The notes under the pieces are model-generated. The model was not told the origin of the DNA, did no database searches, and worked only from the letters and a program-made list of their open reading frames with translations. From Bacteroidales bacterium UBA5197 (lineage in GTDB: Bacteria > Bacteroidota > Bacteroidia > Bacteroidales > Lentimicrobiaceae), in assembly GCA_002412885.1 (NCBI GenBank), contig DHVX01000039.1, positions 1 to 40,426 of the forward strand: a stretch of DNA of 40,426 nucleotides, written 5' to 3'. The stretch's first letter is position 1. Every line of letters starts with the position of its first letter. The position numbers were made by a program, and so were the translations under genes. Positions 39,925 to 40,426 of the stretch are shown here, one piece after another.

Positions 39925-40426
39925 ATGGAAACACTCAAAGGCAGCAAAACAGAACAAAATCTGGTAAAAGCCTGGTATCTTGAAACTGCAAACATCAGGC
40001 TTTATGAAATTTTTGCGAAGCAAGCCAAAAAAGACGGGTTTGAGCAGATTTCAGCAATCTTTATTGAAGTAGCTGAGCAAAAGCGATCACACACCAAAAC
40101 AATCTACAGGTTTTTGCAAGACAGCCATGTGGAAACGGTTTCGACATTCTCCTCTAAAAAGTTTGACAATATTCTGGACTGTCTTCGCGAAGCCTCCGTA
40201 CTTGAACTTAAAGAGTCCACAATCCTTTTCGAAGAATTTGAGCGCATTGCATGGGAAGAAGGTTTTAAGCAGATTGCCACCAAATTCAAACTTTTCAGAA
40301 GAATTAAACAATTCTATCACGAGCGGTTTGCAATTTTCCTTTCAAACATAGAACAAGGAAAAGTATTCAAGCGCGACAAAAAAGTGAAATGGATCTGCAG
40401 GAAATGCGGATTGATTTATGAAAGTG
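39925..40426 (+). CDS. Rubrerythrin-like protein lacking two diiron ligands (3' end outside window)
   Basis: An open frame starting 'METLKGSKTEQNLVKAWYLE' and running off the edge after 167 codons. It has the rubrerythrin four-helix domain and the first rubredoxin pair 'WICRKCGLIYES'. Numbering matches Desulfovibrio rubrerythrin for the first ~100 residues: Glu20, His56, Glu94 and Glu97 are present, but position 53 is Lys ('EQKRSH') where the family has Glu. The last helix 'FRRIKQFYHERF' keeps a histidine but has no acidic residue where Glu127 belongs. These two are the bridging carboxylates of the diiron site. It may therefore not be a peroxidase and may keep only the rubredoxin iron. Same strand as the glutathione peroxidase gene, behind a terminator. 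Confidence 0.85.
   Translation, partial: METLKGSKTEQNLVKAWYLETANIRLYEIFAKQAKKDGFEQISAIFIEVAEQKRSHTKTIYRFLQDSHVETVSTFSSKKFDNILDCLREASVLELKESTILFEEFERIAWEEGFKQIATKFKLFRRIKQFYHERFAIFLSNIEQGKVFKRDKKVKWICRKCGLIYES

Overview
The window reads as chromosomal DNA of a Bacteroidota bacterium, probably a Bacteroidales/Marinilabiliales-type lineage. Evidence: two type IX secretion (T9SS) C-terminal sorting domains, a large TonB-dependent receptor paired with a surface lipoprotein, promoters of the TAnnTTTG type, few Shine-Dalgarno sites, and families largely restricted to Bacteroidota (DUF6263, DUF6913, rSAM/lipoprotein pair). No rRNA or tRNA gene, CRISPR array or prophage was seen. Most genes lie on the minus strand.

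Layout. 1-1400: repeat-rich block (21-bp minisatellite, 7-bp GTGAAAA tract, REP-like hairpin array) around a Y1/HUH REP-associated transposase whose REPs converge on the gene from both sides. 1403-9284: secreted DUF6263 protein, katG with an unusually palindromic leader, S41 peptidase, AlkC-type DNA glycosylase, outer-membrane barrel. 9285-12149: a gene-poor repeat stretch, cysQ, then a small cluster of a PH-like membrane protein, a FloA protein reduced to its N-terminal third, and a VOC protein. 12387-18540: a seven-PAS hybrid histidine kinase, a DUF1287 protein and a type II NADH dehydrogenase. 18616-20967: a radical SAM/SPASM enzyme overlapping the gene of its partner lipoprotein, plus a second lipoprotein. 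21189-23839: a membrane protein, a toxin-antitoxin pair with a clear promoter-embedded operator, and a cation diffusion facilitator. 23920-27091: outer-membrane barrel, a T9SS-exported homologue of the Porphyromonas peptidylarginine deiminase, and a MORN-like protein. 27196-32703: surface beta-helix lipoprotein plus TonB receptor operon and a divergent membrane protein. 32730-37610: DUF6913-dapA-M14 carboxypeptidase run, flavin reductase, thioredoxin. 37611-40426: a nested minisatellite, an MFS transporter, a secreted glutathione peroxidase and a rubrerythrin-like protein cut by the window edge.

Themes. Peroxide/oxidant defence recurs (KatG, glutathione peroxidase, thioredoxin, rubrerythrin-like protein), suggesting an anaerobe or microaerobe that meets oxygen; NDH-2 indicates a quinone respiratory chain. 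Surface and secreted protein processing is the second theme (PPAD-like deiminase, M14 carboxypeptidase, S41 peptidase, TonB receptor). The items most worth follow-up are the radical SAM/lipoprotein pair, the PPAD homologue lacking the arginine-carboxylate clamp, the RAYT/REP locus with covarying hairpins, the FloA fragment gene, and the rubrerythrin lacking two diiron carboxylates. All functions here come from reading motifs; no database search was run.
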